64,000 bases of DNA from NCBI RefSeq assembly GCF_042477335.2, contig NC_091257.1, positions 49,694,501-49,758,500 on the forward strand, given 5' to 3'. This DNA comes from Ovis canadensis (taxonomy: Eukaryota > Chordata > Mammalia > Artiodactyla > Bovidae). Below the pieces are notes generated by a model. It ran no database searches. It saw nothing but the letters and a program-made list of their open reading frames with translations, and had not been told where the DNA came from. Made by a program: the position numbers and the translations under genes. Below, piece after piece: positions 55,205 through 64,000 of the stretch. How positions within the stretch are numbered: position 1 is the first letter of the stretch; every line of letters begins with the position of its first letter.

Positions 55205-56058
55205 GCATTTACAAACTTATATACAGAGTATATCATGAAAAATGCTGGACTGGATGAAGCACAAGCTAGAATCAAGATTGTCGAGAGAAATATCAATAAC
55301 CTCAGATATGCAGATGACACCACCCTTACGGCAGAAAGCAAAGAACTTGATGAAAGTGAAAGAGGAGAGTGCAACACTTAGAAAAGATCATGGCATCTGG
55401 TCCCATCAATTCATGGCAAATAGATGAGGAAACAATGGAAACAATGACAGACTTTATTTTGGGGGGCTCCAAAGTCACTGCAGATGGTGACTGCAGCCAT
55501 GAAATTAAAAGACCCTTGCTTCTTGGAAGAAAAGTTATCACCAACCTAACAGCATATTAAAAAGCAGAGACATTACTTTGCCAACAAATGTCCGTCTAGT
55601 CAAAGCTATGTTTTTTTTGGAAGTCATGTATGGATGTGAGAGTTGGACTATATAGAAAGCTGAGCACTGAAGAATTGATGCTTTTGAGCTGTGGTATTGG
55701 AGAGGACTCTTGAGAGTCTCTTGGACAACAAGGAGATCCAACCAATCCATCTTAAAGGAAATCAGTCCTGAATATTCACTGGAAGGACTGATGCTGAAGC
55801 TGAAACACCAATGTTTTGGTCACCTGATGCAAAGGACTGACTCATTGGAAAAGACCTTGATGCTGGGAAAGATTGAAGGCAGGAAGAGAAGGGGATGAAA
55901 GAGGATGAAATGGTTGGATGGCATCACTGACTCAATGGACATGAGTTTGAGTAAGCTCTGGGAGCTGGTGATGGACAGGGATGCCTGGCGTGCTGCAGTC
56001 CATGGGGTCTCAAAGAGTCAGACATGACTGAGCAACTGAACTGAACTGAACTGAACTT
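55205..56058 (+). mobile_element. BovB copy M, 5' truncated
   Basis: About 850 bp from the YAEYIMRNAG region to actga tail units. The catalytic NLRYADDTTL codons (about 55295-55324) are intact, but several deletions (for example near 55350-55370) and stops break the frame. More diverged than copy E. Confidence 0.93.
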
Positions 56059-56176
56059 ACACATTTTCCTCAATAAATACAAGGATCCCCTTAGAGTGGT
56101 CATACAGACAGAAAGTAGCATGGTTGATCACAGGGACTGAGAGCAACAAGGAATGAGGAGTTATTGTTTAATTAGT
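56059..56176. other. Unassigned DNA
   Basis: Short interval, nothing recognised. Confidence 0.35.
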
Positions 56177-56396
56177 ATGTGTGCTAAGTCACTTCAGTCA
56201 TGTCCAACTCTTTGCGACCCCATGGACTGTAGCCTGCCCGCCTCCTCTGCCCATGAGAATCTCTAGGCAAGAATACTGGAGTGGGTTGCCATCTCTTTCT
56301 CCAGGGGATCTTCCTGACCCAGGGATCAAACCCACGTCTCATGTCTCCTGCATTGGCAGGTGTGTTCTTTACCACTAGCGCCACCCGGAAAGCCCT
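56177..56396 (-). mobile_element. Bov-tA SINE
   Basis: Reverse complement from gtgctaagtcacttcagtca to gcgccacccggaaagccc. It carries the catgtctcctgcattggcag variant head. Confidence 0.92.
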
Positions 56397-56407
56397 TAAT
56401 TGATTTA

Positions 56408-56572
56408 GGGTTTCAGTTTTGCAAGAGAAAAAAATTCTGGAGATGGATGAGACTGATGGTCACACAAAATGTCAGTGTACGTAAGGACACGGAACTTAAA
56501 ATGACTAAAGCGGTAAATTTTATGTTATGTATATATTACACAGTTAAAAATACTAAATGCAAAAAAAGAGAA
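56408..56572 (+). mobile_element. L1M 3' terminus
   Basis: aaattctggagatggatgag, gatggtcacacaaaatgtca, ggaacttaaaatgactaaag and ggtaaattttatgttatgta then an A-rich end match the ancient L1M tail. Confidence 0.82.
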
Positions 56573-56734
56573 AGGATAGGGTTGCAGATCCTGTTGCTGG
56601 AGCTCCTACCACCCCGTCAGACCCTGCTGGTCCTGCCCACTCTTCTCTGCTTCCCTCTCAGCCCCTCTCTGCTCTTGCTGGGTCCCCCACAGCCTCCCTG
56701 TCTCATTTCTGCCTTGTGATGGGGGAAGGGAACC
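56573..56734. other. Unassigned DNA
   Basis: No recognised feature. Confidence 0.35.
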
Positions 56735-56850
56735 CCAAGTTTGATTCCAGTTAGAATTCCATGTGCATCACTTGTCTGTCGTGTGACCTCGGGCCAAGTT
56801 CTGATTTCTCTTGACCTCAGTTTCCCAGTTTGTCACATCAAGACCGTCTC
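56735..56850 (+). mobile_element. MIR fragment
   Basis: gtctgtcgtgtgacctcggg, ccaagttctgatttctcttg and cctcagtttcccagtttgtc fit the MIR core. Confidence 0.6.
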
Positions 56851-58937
56851 CTAGTCCTCTTCTTGGGAAGATCAAACATGGAGACCTCAAGGGTAGTGTG
56901 TCCGGCCCACCCTAGAGACCCCACCAACAATGATTTCCTTCCACCTTCTGGGTTCTCCAACAACCCCTCCCTGGGCACAAGGGGATGTTTTCCCCTTGTC
57001 ATTCAGAGATGCTTCAGGGTGGGAAGAACCCCTTATCAGATGATGACTCAATGTGCAAACGTGCAGTTGCTATTTTTAAATTCTGGATCTCTACTTCATT
57101 TTTGTCCCAGCAGAATGATTTATGACATATTCTATTTCTTCCCAGAGAAGAGCAGCTTTTATTATGTCATCAATTAGAGATGGATGGAGGTCGGTGTGTG
57201 TGGCTCCTTCCTGGGAGAGGAGCTCAGCAGGGGTGGGAGGAGGGTGGTACTCAGCTGTTTGCTGATTGCTTGACTCAACCTGAGGCTGTTGTAGATTTCC
57301 CATCCTGTGTTCAAAACTGCCAGCAAAGTCAGCTGCGTGGAGCTGAATTTGCCCTGGAAAAAAAAAAAACAACAAAACACCATCCAGCCTCAGCAAGTTC
57401 AGTCACAGCGATAACCAAACAGATTCTGGAAGGATGAATACGGAAGGCAACATTGGTGGTGCCACAGCTGCGAATGCCATCCACAGCAGACAGCCCAGAC
57501 AGTCACAGGCCTGGGGAGAATCCACCTGTGGGTTGAATAATGCGGGGCACATTGAGGGTGAAGTCATGCCCAGGGCGAGGTTGGCTCTTTCTAGAACTCA
57601 TCAATAAAGCAAAGTGTTCCTTTGGTCCTGGGGCAGGAAGTTTCTGATTGCTCCCTGGCCCTGGGAATGTCAATTCAAATGGTGAACACAGATACCCCTG
57701 TCCTGGAACAAGGGCCCCAGTTTTCAGCCCATATTGCACGTGAGGGATATGGGAGGGGCAGGACACCCTGTGACAGCCAGGGACTCCTTCTCTTGTAAGA
57801 GATCAAAGACCTTTGAGTGCTTTCATTTATTTTGCTATGAGTGGAGCCTATCTCCCAGAGAGGGTATGGGAGGGAGAGTTCTGGAACATATTCTTGTCTC
57901 CTGGGGGTGGTAAACTCTTCCAGAATGTGTCTGGTCTGCCATATGGTAGAGAAACCGAGCCCAGTGGGGCGCTGGCTGACTTGGAGTGCGTGGCTGTCCC
58001 TCGCAGACATCCTGGGATAGGAACTCCTAGCGGTAGATCTAATTGGACTGCTCCTTCCCTGCTCTGTACTAATTAGACAAGAAAACAAGGCATGGGTGGA
58101 AAGTTTATTTACAATACAGACCAAGCAATGCCAAAGATGCTACAAGGCAGTGGGCAGATCCCAGGGAGGGAGCAGGCAGCAGTGCCTGGGGACTTGAGGG
58201 GAGGGAGAGGAGGGCTGTGGTGGGGTTAGTATCAGTGGGGTTTCTGGGGTTCAAGGGCAGTTGATAGAGTCGGCTCAGGGCCCCTAACTAACCACAGAGA
58301 GCCAGGTCTGTGGAAAGTCAGACTGACTTTTGAGGATACCTTTGAAAGAAGCAGGAATCAGGAAAATGGTTCCAGCCAGAGACTCCAGGATTTCGGCCCA
58401 AGGCAGGAGAAGTTCTGGCTGCTGGTAAGGCTCTGACTTCTTCCCATAGGATGGGTCTGTTCCCTGAGGTATGGCCGTCAGACCACACTGTGGACCCCTC
58501 CATCACAGCTGAGAGAGAAACCAGGCTGGACAGAGTTTCATGCTCAGGCTTGGAGTGGAGACCAGGTGATAAAGCCTATAACCTGTGGCAGGTGTGACAA
58601 ATGCTCCCAGGTATCTGTTATAAGGTCTAGATTTTGTGAACTGACTCTTTATTTTCAAGCCCCATCCAGTGGCCCCTCCTCAACCCTCTTGAACAGCCTT
58701 CCTTATTTTCTGCTCAGTCCTAGCTGTCAGCCCACAGGCCAGTTCTAGTGCCTGACAGGTGATCTGCCAGTGAGGCTGAGCAAATGGATACATTAGATAT
58801 TGGTGAGGCTTGCAAAGGTGTTAGCGAAGGTGGCCAAAGCCATGTGCCATGGCATAGTCAGATATGCTTCCAGAGAAATTCTGGAAAGATTCTTGAAGAG
58901 GATCTTTGGAGAATAGCCATTAAGTGTGGACCTAGAG
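56851..58937. other. Unassigned DNA with a minus-strand poly(A) signal
   Basis: About 2.1 kb without a nameable repeat. An A-run lies at 57359-57370. A minus-strand AATAAA (58104-58109) in sequence that looks like an mRNA 3' end is listed separately. Confidence 0.45.
58080..58320 (-). terminator. Possible minus-strand transcript 3' end
   Basis: On the minus strand, gtattgtaaataaactttcc contains AATAAA (58104-58109), followed about 15-30 nt later by a T/GT-rich ttgttttcttgtct, the usual layout of a vertebrate poly(A) site. The 200 bp upstream are C-rich and without repeats, like a 3' UTR. No exon was identified. Confidence 0.3.
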
Positions 58938-59277
58938 GACTTCCCTAGTGACACAGTGAATAAGAATTTGCCTGCCAGTGCAGGGACACAGGTTCAATCC
59001 TGGGTCTGGGAATATCCCATATGCCTCAGTGCAGCTAAGTCCACGTACGACACCTACGGAGCCTGTGCTCTAGAGCCAGAGAGCTACAACTACGGAGCCT
59101 ACATGCTGCAAATACTATAGCCCTTGTGCCCTAGAGCCTGTACTCCACAACAAGAGGAACCACCGTGATGAGAACCCTGTGCCCCGCAGAGAAGAGCAGC
59201 CCCGCTTGCCACAACTAGAGAAAACTTAGACAAAAGCAACAAAGGCCCAGTTCAGCCAAATTTTTTTTTTAAAATAG
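58938..59277 (+). mobile_element. CHR-1 SINE with duplication
   Basis: Long CHR-1 (gacttccctagtgacacagt head, caggttcaatcctgggtctg, gagaagagcagccccgcttg), ending in tttttttttt plus aaaa. Flanks gtggacctagag (58926-58937) and gtgaatctagag (59278-59289) agree at 10 of 12 bases. Confidence 0.9.
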
Positions 59278-59289
59278 TGAATCTAGAGG

Positions 59290-59475
59290 GACTTTCCTGA
59301 TGGTACAGTGGATAGGAATCCATCTGCCAATGCAGGGGACACAGGTTCAATTCTTGGTCTGGAAATATCCCACATACCGTGGAGCAACTACTTCCACGTA
59401 TCACAAGTACTGAAGCCTAAGTGCAGTTACAAAGACCTAGCACAGCCAAAAAAAAGAGAGAGAGAGAGAGATGTA
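59290..59475 (+). mobile_element. CHR SINE with (GA)n tail
   Basis: gactttcctgatggtacagt head, acaggttcaattcttggtct, then a shortened body and a tail of eight A followed by about ten ga units (59450-59470). Second SINE of this group placed head-to-tail after the first. Confidence 0.9.
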
Positions 59476-60485
59476 GAGCATCAAACGCTTTATTCTGTTT
59501 CTCCTCTCTGAGTGGAATCCATCCTGATGTTTGTTTATGAGTCCATTATTATGTTCACGTATGTATTTCTTCTTACTGTGCACCAAACTTTTTTCAGTGT
59601 GACCTGAACTTCGTTGGCCTTATGAATATCATAGTCTTACACATTTTATTGGCATTTGTAAGCATTGCAATAAATTAGACATTTTAAAAATATGTGCCTC
59701 TGAAAGTAATTACTGGAGTTTTGACTAACGGAGTGGTATCCCCGTGAGAAGCATCAATTTCTTTTGTTGGGGAAAAAGCAAACATTTTTATGAAAACAAT
59801 GCTCACTCCACGTAGGGTAGATGTGGGAGTATACACAAGGGATGATGCAAGTCCTTTTCCCATGCAGCTGAATTGAAAAACAAGACAAATATTTTGAACA
59901 GCTCATATGTCAAGAAGACATGTGCAGACCCCACTTGTTAAAATAATAATGGTATCATGGTGCTCTGATGTGGTGCTTTTATCTTCAAAGCAATTTATGA
60001 CCGTTCACTAGTTGACTTGGAACAAAAGATCAGAAATTGGCGGGAGGTTCTGGGTATGTGATTTTAAGAAGAATGGATGGGACAGAGATCAAAGAGACAG
60101 CCCTCCACCCACTAGGCTTTGTTAAGTGTCCCCCTGGAACCTAAAAGGAAGCCTGCAATTCTGCCCTGAGGGGGCTGGTTTCTTCTGGACAGTGGAAGCT
60201 GACGATTCAATGGCAGAAAGAAAGTTGGGCATTTTTTCCATCAAATCCCACTCCTCCAGCCTTGTGTGGTCATGGTCCTAGAACCAGGGAAGGCCAGCCG
60301 ATACATTCCCCACCAGGGTCCCAGTGTCCACCTCACACTCAAACGAGGGGAGACATTTCAGCTCGTGACATGGTCTTACCTCTCTCCAGTCCCTTTGGAC
60401 CAAGGTGGCCCCACAGTCTGCATCCAAGGTCATAATAGTGGTTCTGCGGGAGGGGCGAGGGATAGGGAGTTTGGGATTGACAGGT
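59476..60485. other. Unassigned DNA
   Basis: About 1 kb, AT-rich to 60000, no nameable repeat or exon. Confidence 0.45.
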
Positions 60486-60715
60486 TCATAGCTTCAGGTG
60501 TTCAGCAAAACGATTCAGTTATACATATACATATATCTATTTGTTTTAAATTCCTTTTCCATCTAGGTTATACATATATCTATTTGTTTTCAAATTCTTT
60601 TTCCATCTAGGTTATTACAGAATATTGAGCAGAGTTTCCTGTGCTACACAGTAAGTCCTTGTTGGTTATCTATTTTAAATATTGATATAGTGTGTGAACC
60701 TTAAATATATATAAA
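60486..60715 (-). mobile_element. Ruminant L1 3' end with internal duplication
   Basis: Reverse complement: gcttcaggtgttcagcaaaa, attacagaatattgagcaga, gtccttgttggttatctatt. A 43-bp block starting tacatatatctatttgtttt is tandemly doubled (60528-60570, 60571-60614). Confidence 0.87.
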
Positions 60716-60716
60716 T

Positions 60717-60763
<47 letters not shown>

Positions 60764-60790
60764 CCTGTAAATATATACACACACACACAT
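60714..60790 (+). repeat. Compound (CA)n(TA)n microsatellite
   Basis: About ten ca units, then about 14 ta units to 60762, and after a short gap another ca run at 60776-60789. Confidence 0.95.
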
Positions 60791-61337
60791 CGGTACCTCA
60801 TGCCTGGATTTGCTTCCATGGGTCTTAATGAGGTGTTTCCTGAGTACCCACTCTGCACCGGGTTCTCTGCTGGGTGCCCGGGCCATGGCTTGAATAAGAC
60901 AGAGTTGACATGATCCTCACGAAGTTTCTGGTCTAAGAGGAGAAAGCATTCAACCCAGGAAGGAGCACTAATGTATTGGGTGAAACGCACACTTGTGGAT
61001 GAAAACTCTAGGGAACCAAATGAGCCAACAGCAGGAACTCACCTGGGAGTCAGGAAAGGCTCTACTAAGACAAGGTTTGAGGTGGATGCTGGGAAATCAA
61101 CAGAGAAAAGAGAGGTGGCGTGGGGGGAAATTCCAAGAAGAGACACTGGTTCCTCGGTGGAAGCCAGTGAGCCAGGGAACTTTTTAAAAGGTCAGTGTGG
61201 CTAGAATCCCAGGAGTGAGGAGGCAGTGGAGAGGGAAGAGAGGCTGGACCAAGGCTTGCAGTGTTCTGGGAGTCTTGGGGCAGCCTTGGGTTTTAATCCT
61301 AAAAGCAGTGACAAGTCATCCAAGGGTTTTGTTTTGG

Positions 61338-61430
61338 CATGCATGATCTTAGTTCCTTTGCAGAGATTGAGCCTGTGCTCCTGCAATGGAAGCATGGATT
61401 CTTAACCACTGGATCACCAGGGAAGTCCAT
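61338..61430 (-). mobile_element. CHR-type SINE fragment
   Basis: tgatcttagttcctttgcag, attgagcctgtgctcctgca, cttaaccactggatcaccag. Reverse complement. Confidence 0.82.
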
Positions 61431-61493
61431 CCATTACCTTTTTTTAAATGTATCCATTCATCAACCATTTATGACAATGACTGTACTTACATT

Positions 61494-61711
61494 GTGCAAA
61501 GTCACCTCAGCTATGTCCAGCTCTTTGCAATCTTGTGAACTGTGGCCCGCCAGCCTTCTCTGTCCATGAGATTTCCCAGGCAAGAATATACTGGAATGGG
61601 TTGCCATTTCCTACTTCAGGGGATCTTTCCGACCCAAGGATCAAACCCTCATGTCAGATGTCTCCTCCACTGGCACACGTGTTCTTTACCACTAGCATTA
61701 CCTGGAAAGCC
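61494..61711 (-). mobile_element. Bov-tA SINE with perfect 13-bp duplication
   Basis: Reverse-complement copy with direct repeat ctgtacttacatt at 61481-61493 and 61712-61724. Confidence 0.95.
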
Positions 61712-61740
61712 CTGTACTTACATTAATAGAGACATATAAT

Positions 61741-61864
61741 TTTTTTCTTTTATTTTGGCCACACCATGCGGCATGTGGGACCTTAACTCCCTGACTAGGA
61801 ATCAAACCTGTGCCCTCTTCATTGGCAGCATGGAGTCTTGACCACTGGACTGCCAGGGAAGCCC
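61741..61864 (-). mobile_element. CHR-2-type SINE
   Basis: ttttattttggccacaccat, gcggcatgtgggaccttaac, ttgaccactggactgccagg. Complete and fairly well preserved. Confidence 0.92.
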
Positions 61865-62225
61865 CTGTCCAAAGGTTTCAAGTAGAAGGGTTGTGTCTTC
61901 CGCCTCCTGATTTTTAAAGATGACCCTGGCTTCTGTGTAGAAATCAGTGGCACAGAGCCGGGGTGGAGGGAGCGATGTCCAAGTAGGACTCCCCGTGGCC
62001 ATTAAGTGAGAGAGGATGGGCTTGATGAGGGGGTGCTGGATGAGATGGTGGGGACTGGATGGATGTCAGTTCCGCAGGCCCCGCAGAGAGTTTTTGCATG
62101 CATTCTCCACCAATTATAAATGTTTTTTAGCTGTCCACCATCATCATGACTGTTATCGGTCTGTATATTTGGTTTGGAAATACATAGATAAATTAACATA
62201 ACCTCGTTAAGGGAAATAGCATTCC

Positions 62226-62440
62226 AGATCAAAAGCTGGCAAACCACAGTCCATCTGTGGGCCAAAACCAGCCCTCCGCTACTTTTGTAAATAAGGTTTT
62301 ATTGGCCCACGGCCACGCCCACTTGTTTCCATATTGTTTATGGCTGCTTTTGCCTGGCAAGTTGACTAACTCTAACGGAGACCACATGTCCAGCACAGCT
62401 TAAAATACTCCCTGATCTACAGAAAAGTTTGCCTACCTCT
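62226..62440 (+). mobile_element. hAT-type DNA transposon fossil (MER58-like)
   Basis: Better preserved than the copy at 10447: gctggcaaaccacagtccat, tttgtaaataaggttttatt, gtttatggctgcttttgcct, cagaaaagtttgcctacctc. Both ends have tggcaaac / gtttgcc-like inverted sequence. Confidence 0.65.
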
Positions 62441-62608
62441 GTTCAGATCTTTATGCTTCCTGTTGATGAAAGCTACACTTCTTAACCCTTTTCTCTGGCT
62501 CTGCCAGTTCTGAGAGCTTCGGGCTCCTCTCTCACTTCTGCCCTTGAGGTAAAGGCAATCTACAGTCTTCCTGGGTACAAGGAGACCTGATGGCTAAGGT
62601 TAAGTCAT
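62441..62608. other. Unassigned DNA
   Basis: No recognised feature. Confidence 0.35.
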
Positions 62609-62812
62609 GAGCTTCTCTGATGGCTCAGCAGATAAAGAATCCTGCAATGCAGGGGACATGGGAGACGTGGCTTCGATCCCTGGGTCAGAAAGATCTCCTA
62701 GAGGAGGGAATGACAACCCACTCCAGTATTCTTGCCTGGAGAATCCCATGGACAGAGGAGCCTGGTGGGCTACAGTCCAAATTGTCACAAAGAGAAATGA
62801 CTGAGCAAGCAG
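62609..62812 (+). mobile_element. Bov-tA SINE
   Basis: agcttctctgatggctcagc head, gtggcttcgatccctgggtc, body to aatgactgagcaagcag. Full length, moderately diverged. Confidence 0.92.
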
Positions 62813-62886
62813 GTAGGTGCATACTCTATGTCTTCTCATTTTACAGAATAAATAAAAATAAAAATATAGTTAAGACATTGGCCCCA

Positions 62887-62950
62887 GGGACTTCCCTGAT
62901 GGTCCAGTGATTAAAACCCCCGAAAAATAAAACAAACAAACAAAAAAAAC
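62887..62950 (+). mobile_element. CHR-2 head with A-rich tail
   Basis: gggacttccctgatggtcca and gtgattaaaaccccc are the SINE head; an A-rich tail (aaacaaacaaac) follows directly. The body is missing. Confidence 0.82.
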
Positions 62951-62954
62951 CCAT

Positions 62955-63010
62955 TAGTTTCTCCACTGTAAAATGAGGATAACGACAGCACTAACCTCAG
63001 AGGTTGTTTC
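62955..63010 (+). mobile_element. MIR fragment
   Basis: agtttctccactgtaaaatg, aggataacgacagcactaac, ctcagaggttgttt. Short MIR core piece. Confidence 0.6.
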
Positions 63011-63434
63011 AACAAGTATTTATTGAATAGTTTCTGGAGAAGACAGTGAGTAAATCAGATAATGTCCACGCTTCAGGAGCTTATAGAGTGAGAAGAGGCA
63101 TCAGTAGGGCCCTGCGGGGACAAAGCGCAGCATAATGGAAGCCGGTACAGACATGAGGGATTATCTACCCACCACATCATCACCCGTCATCACCCAGAGC
63201 TCTGTAGTGACCCAAGCTTCCAGGGTTGTGGCTGTCTTAGAATCAAACACAAACTCAAAGCCAGAATTGGGTGAAGGAGTGAGGCAACCATCTCAGGCGC
63301 AAACTTTAGGGCGACAACAAAACACCCCAACTAATGCGACGTCATCAAAATAAAAACTAATGTGAAAGAATCCACGGTGAACAAATGACCAACATTTCAC
63401 ATAAAGACAGAAGCGTCACTGCTGAATTTTCCTT
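63011..63434. other. Unassigned DNA
   Basis: No recognised repeat or exon. Confidence 0.4.
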
Positions 63435-63660
63435 TTGCCTCGGAGTCCTAGACGGCTCGGCGGGAGCTGCACAGACTCGCGCCCACACTTGCAAGTGCAT
63501 CGCTCTGGATATTCGGCTCTAGGGCGCGCGCATCCCTGTGCCGGGCACCAGCCCGAGCCCTCACTTCTCTCTGAAGTGTGACTGTTAGACACAACTCGGA
63601 CGGCTGAGCGAACGTTCAGAAACTCCCTCATCTCGCCTCTCTTTGGATGCCTCGGAAATG
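63435..63660. promoter_or_regulatory. CpG-dense patch, possible small CpG island
   Basis: About 20 CpG in some 220 bp, including gggcgcgcgcatc, while most of the window is CpG-poor. It is not inside a recognised repeat. Such a patch can be a promoter or first exon, but no exon or splice site is certain here and the window ends 340 bp later. Confidence 0.4.
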
Positions 63661-63914
63661 GAGTTCCGCTGTGTTTTGTTTTGTCGACATTTGCCAGAAC
63701 GTAAACCAGAGAGCGTCCAACTGTTAATGGCAGGGCCTAGGAAAGTTTACATGGCACCCCATCAATCTAGAAACACAGCCTCAGAGGCCTGCGGGCCAGA
63801 TTGGGGGAACACGCAGACCTCACAGCATGGATGGAAAGAACCCAGACTTGAGACCTGAAGAAGAAGAGCCTCCTCTGTCAGGTCCCTGGGATTCCCGGGG
63901 GTCTTCCTCATCTG

Positions 63915-64000
63915 TAATACACGCTCACTCACTCTCACAGACACAGGCACACATGCGCACACCCACTCATACACTCACACACACACACACGACACACACA
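63915..64000 (+). repeat. CA-rich simple repeat
   Basis: Impure ca/cact repeats ending in about ten ca units; it runs off the window end. Confidence 0.9.

Larger units (their letters stand above)
60825..62060 (-). mobile_element. L2 LINE carrying three SINEs
   Basis: Reverse complement of L2 internal sequence in three blocks: 60825-61337 (gaaaggctctactaagacaa, gtcagtgtggctagaatccc), a short middle part, and 61865-62060 (aaagatgaccctggcttctg, gagaggatgggcttgatgag). One CHR fragment, one Bov-tA and one CHR-2 interrupt it. Confidence 0.7.

Overview
This is genomic DNA from a ruminant, almost certainly a bovid (cattle, bison, yak, sheep or goat type). The evidence is the repeat content. I count 13 copies of the RTE-class LINE BovB, about 20 copies of its tRNA-derived SINE Bov-tA, 11 cetartiodactyl tRNA-Glu SINEs of the CHR-1/CHR-2 group, and ruminant-type L1 3' ends, all on a background of ancient mammalian L1M, L2, MIR, MLT1 and hAT fossils. 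The exact species cannot be told from this window. There are no operons, no CRISPR array and no functional RNA gene. I could not support any intact host protein-coding gene or assign a conserved host exon, so the window looks intergenic or intronic.

Layout. 1-6.2 kb: a minus-strand BovB (A), a Bov-tA, a short BovB (B) sitting inside an L1 fragment, a CHR SINE, and a plus-strand 1.4-kb BovB (C); A and C form a large inverted pair. 6.2-12 kb: an L1M 3' end, a MIR split by a Bov-tA, BovB D, CHR-1, a hAT fossil and the best-preserved 3' BovB (E). 12-18 kb: Bov-tA copies, an L2, and a long L1M split by BovB F. 18-26 kb: sparse old repeats, MER5A, a pyrimidine tract, and two old BovB tails (H, I). 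26-31 kb: a candidate solo ERV LTR, MIR, BovB J and an MLT1 LTR. 31-35 kb: a near-perfect CTCF core motif, several L2 pieces and an MLT1 LTR. 36-37 kb: ruminant L1 ends with a Bov-tA and a higher-order minisatellite. 37-43 kb: mostly unassigned DNA, an L2 split by an L1, and a 13-bp perfect hairpin. 43-47.5 kb: BovB K, CHR-1, a short interstitial telomere-like array, an L1MA end, and a CHR-1 holding a nested BovB (L). 49-51.3 kb: a Bov-tA with a probable 3' transduction, then a 545-bp piggyBac-like element. 51-59 kb: an AT-rich tract, a G-quadruplex candidate, BovB M and an L1M end. 59-64 kb: CHR-1/CHR-2, an L2 holding three SINEs, a CpG-dense patch near 63.5 kb and a terminal CA-rich tract.

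How the parts work together. BovB reverse transcriptase is the likely machinery behind both the 5'-truncated BovB copies and the Bov-tA SINEs, which share its 3' end; many copies here are flanked by 9-15 bp target-site duplications. Nesting gives relative ages: MIR, L2 and L1M are oldest, then the CHR SINEs, then Bov-tA and BovB. Two BovB tail types, (aac)n and (actga)n, seem to mark an older and a younger wave.

The most unusual object is at 50,695-51,239. It is a TTAA-bounded element with degenerate terminal inverted repeats and an intact 83-codon acidic frame ending in a basic patch. That frame is followed, in the same phase after one stop, by a short Cys-containing segment. I read it as an internally deleted piggyBac-type transposon. 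This is an inference that needs a database search. All family names come from recognising consensus sequences, not from a search.
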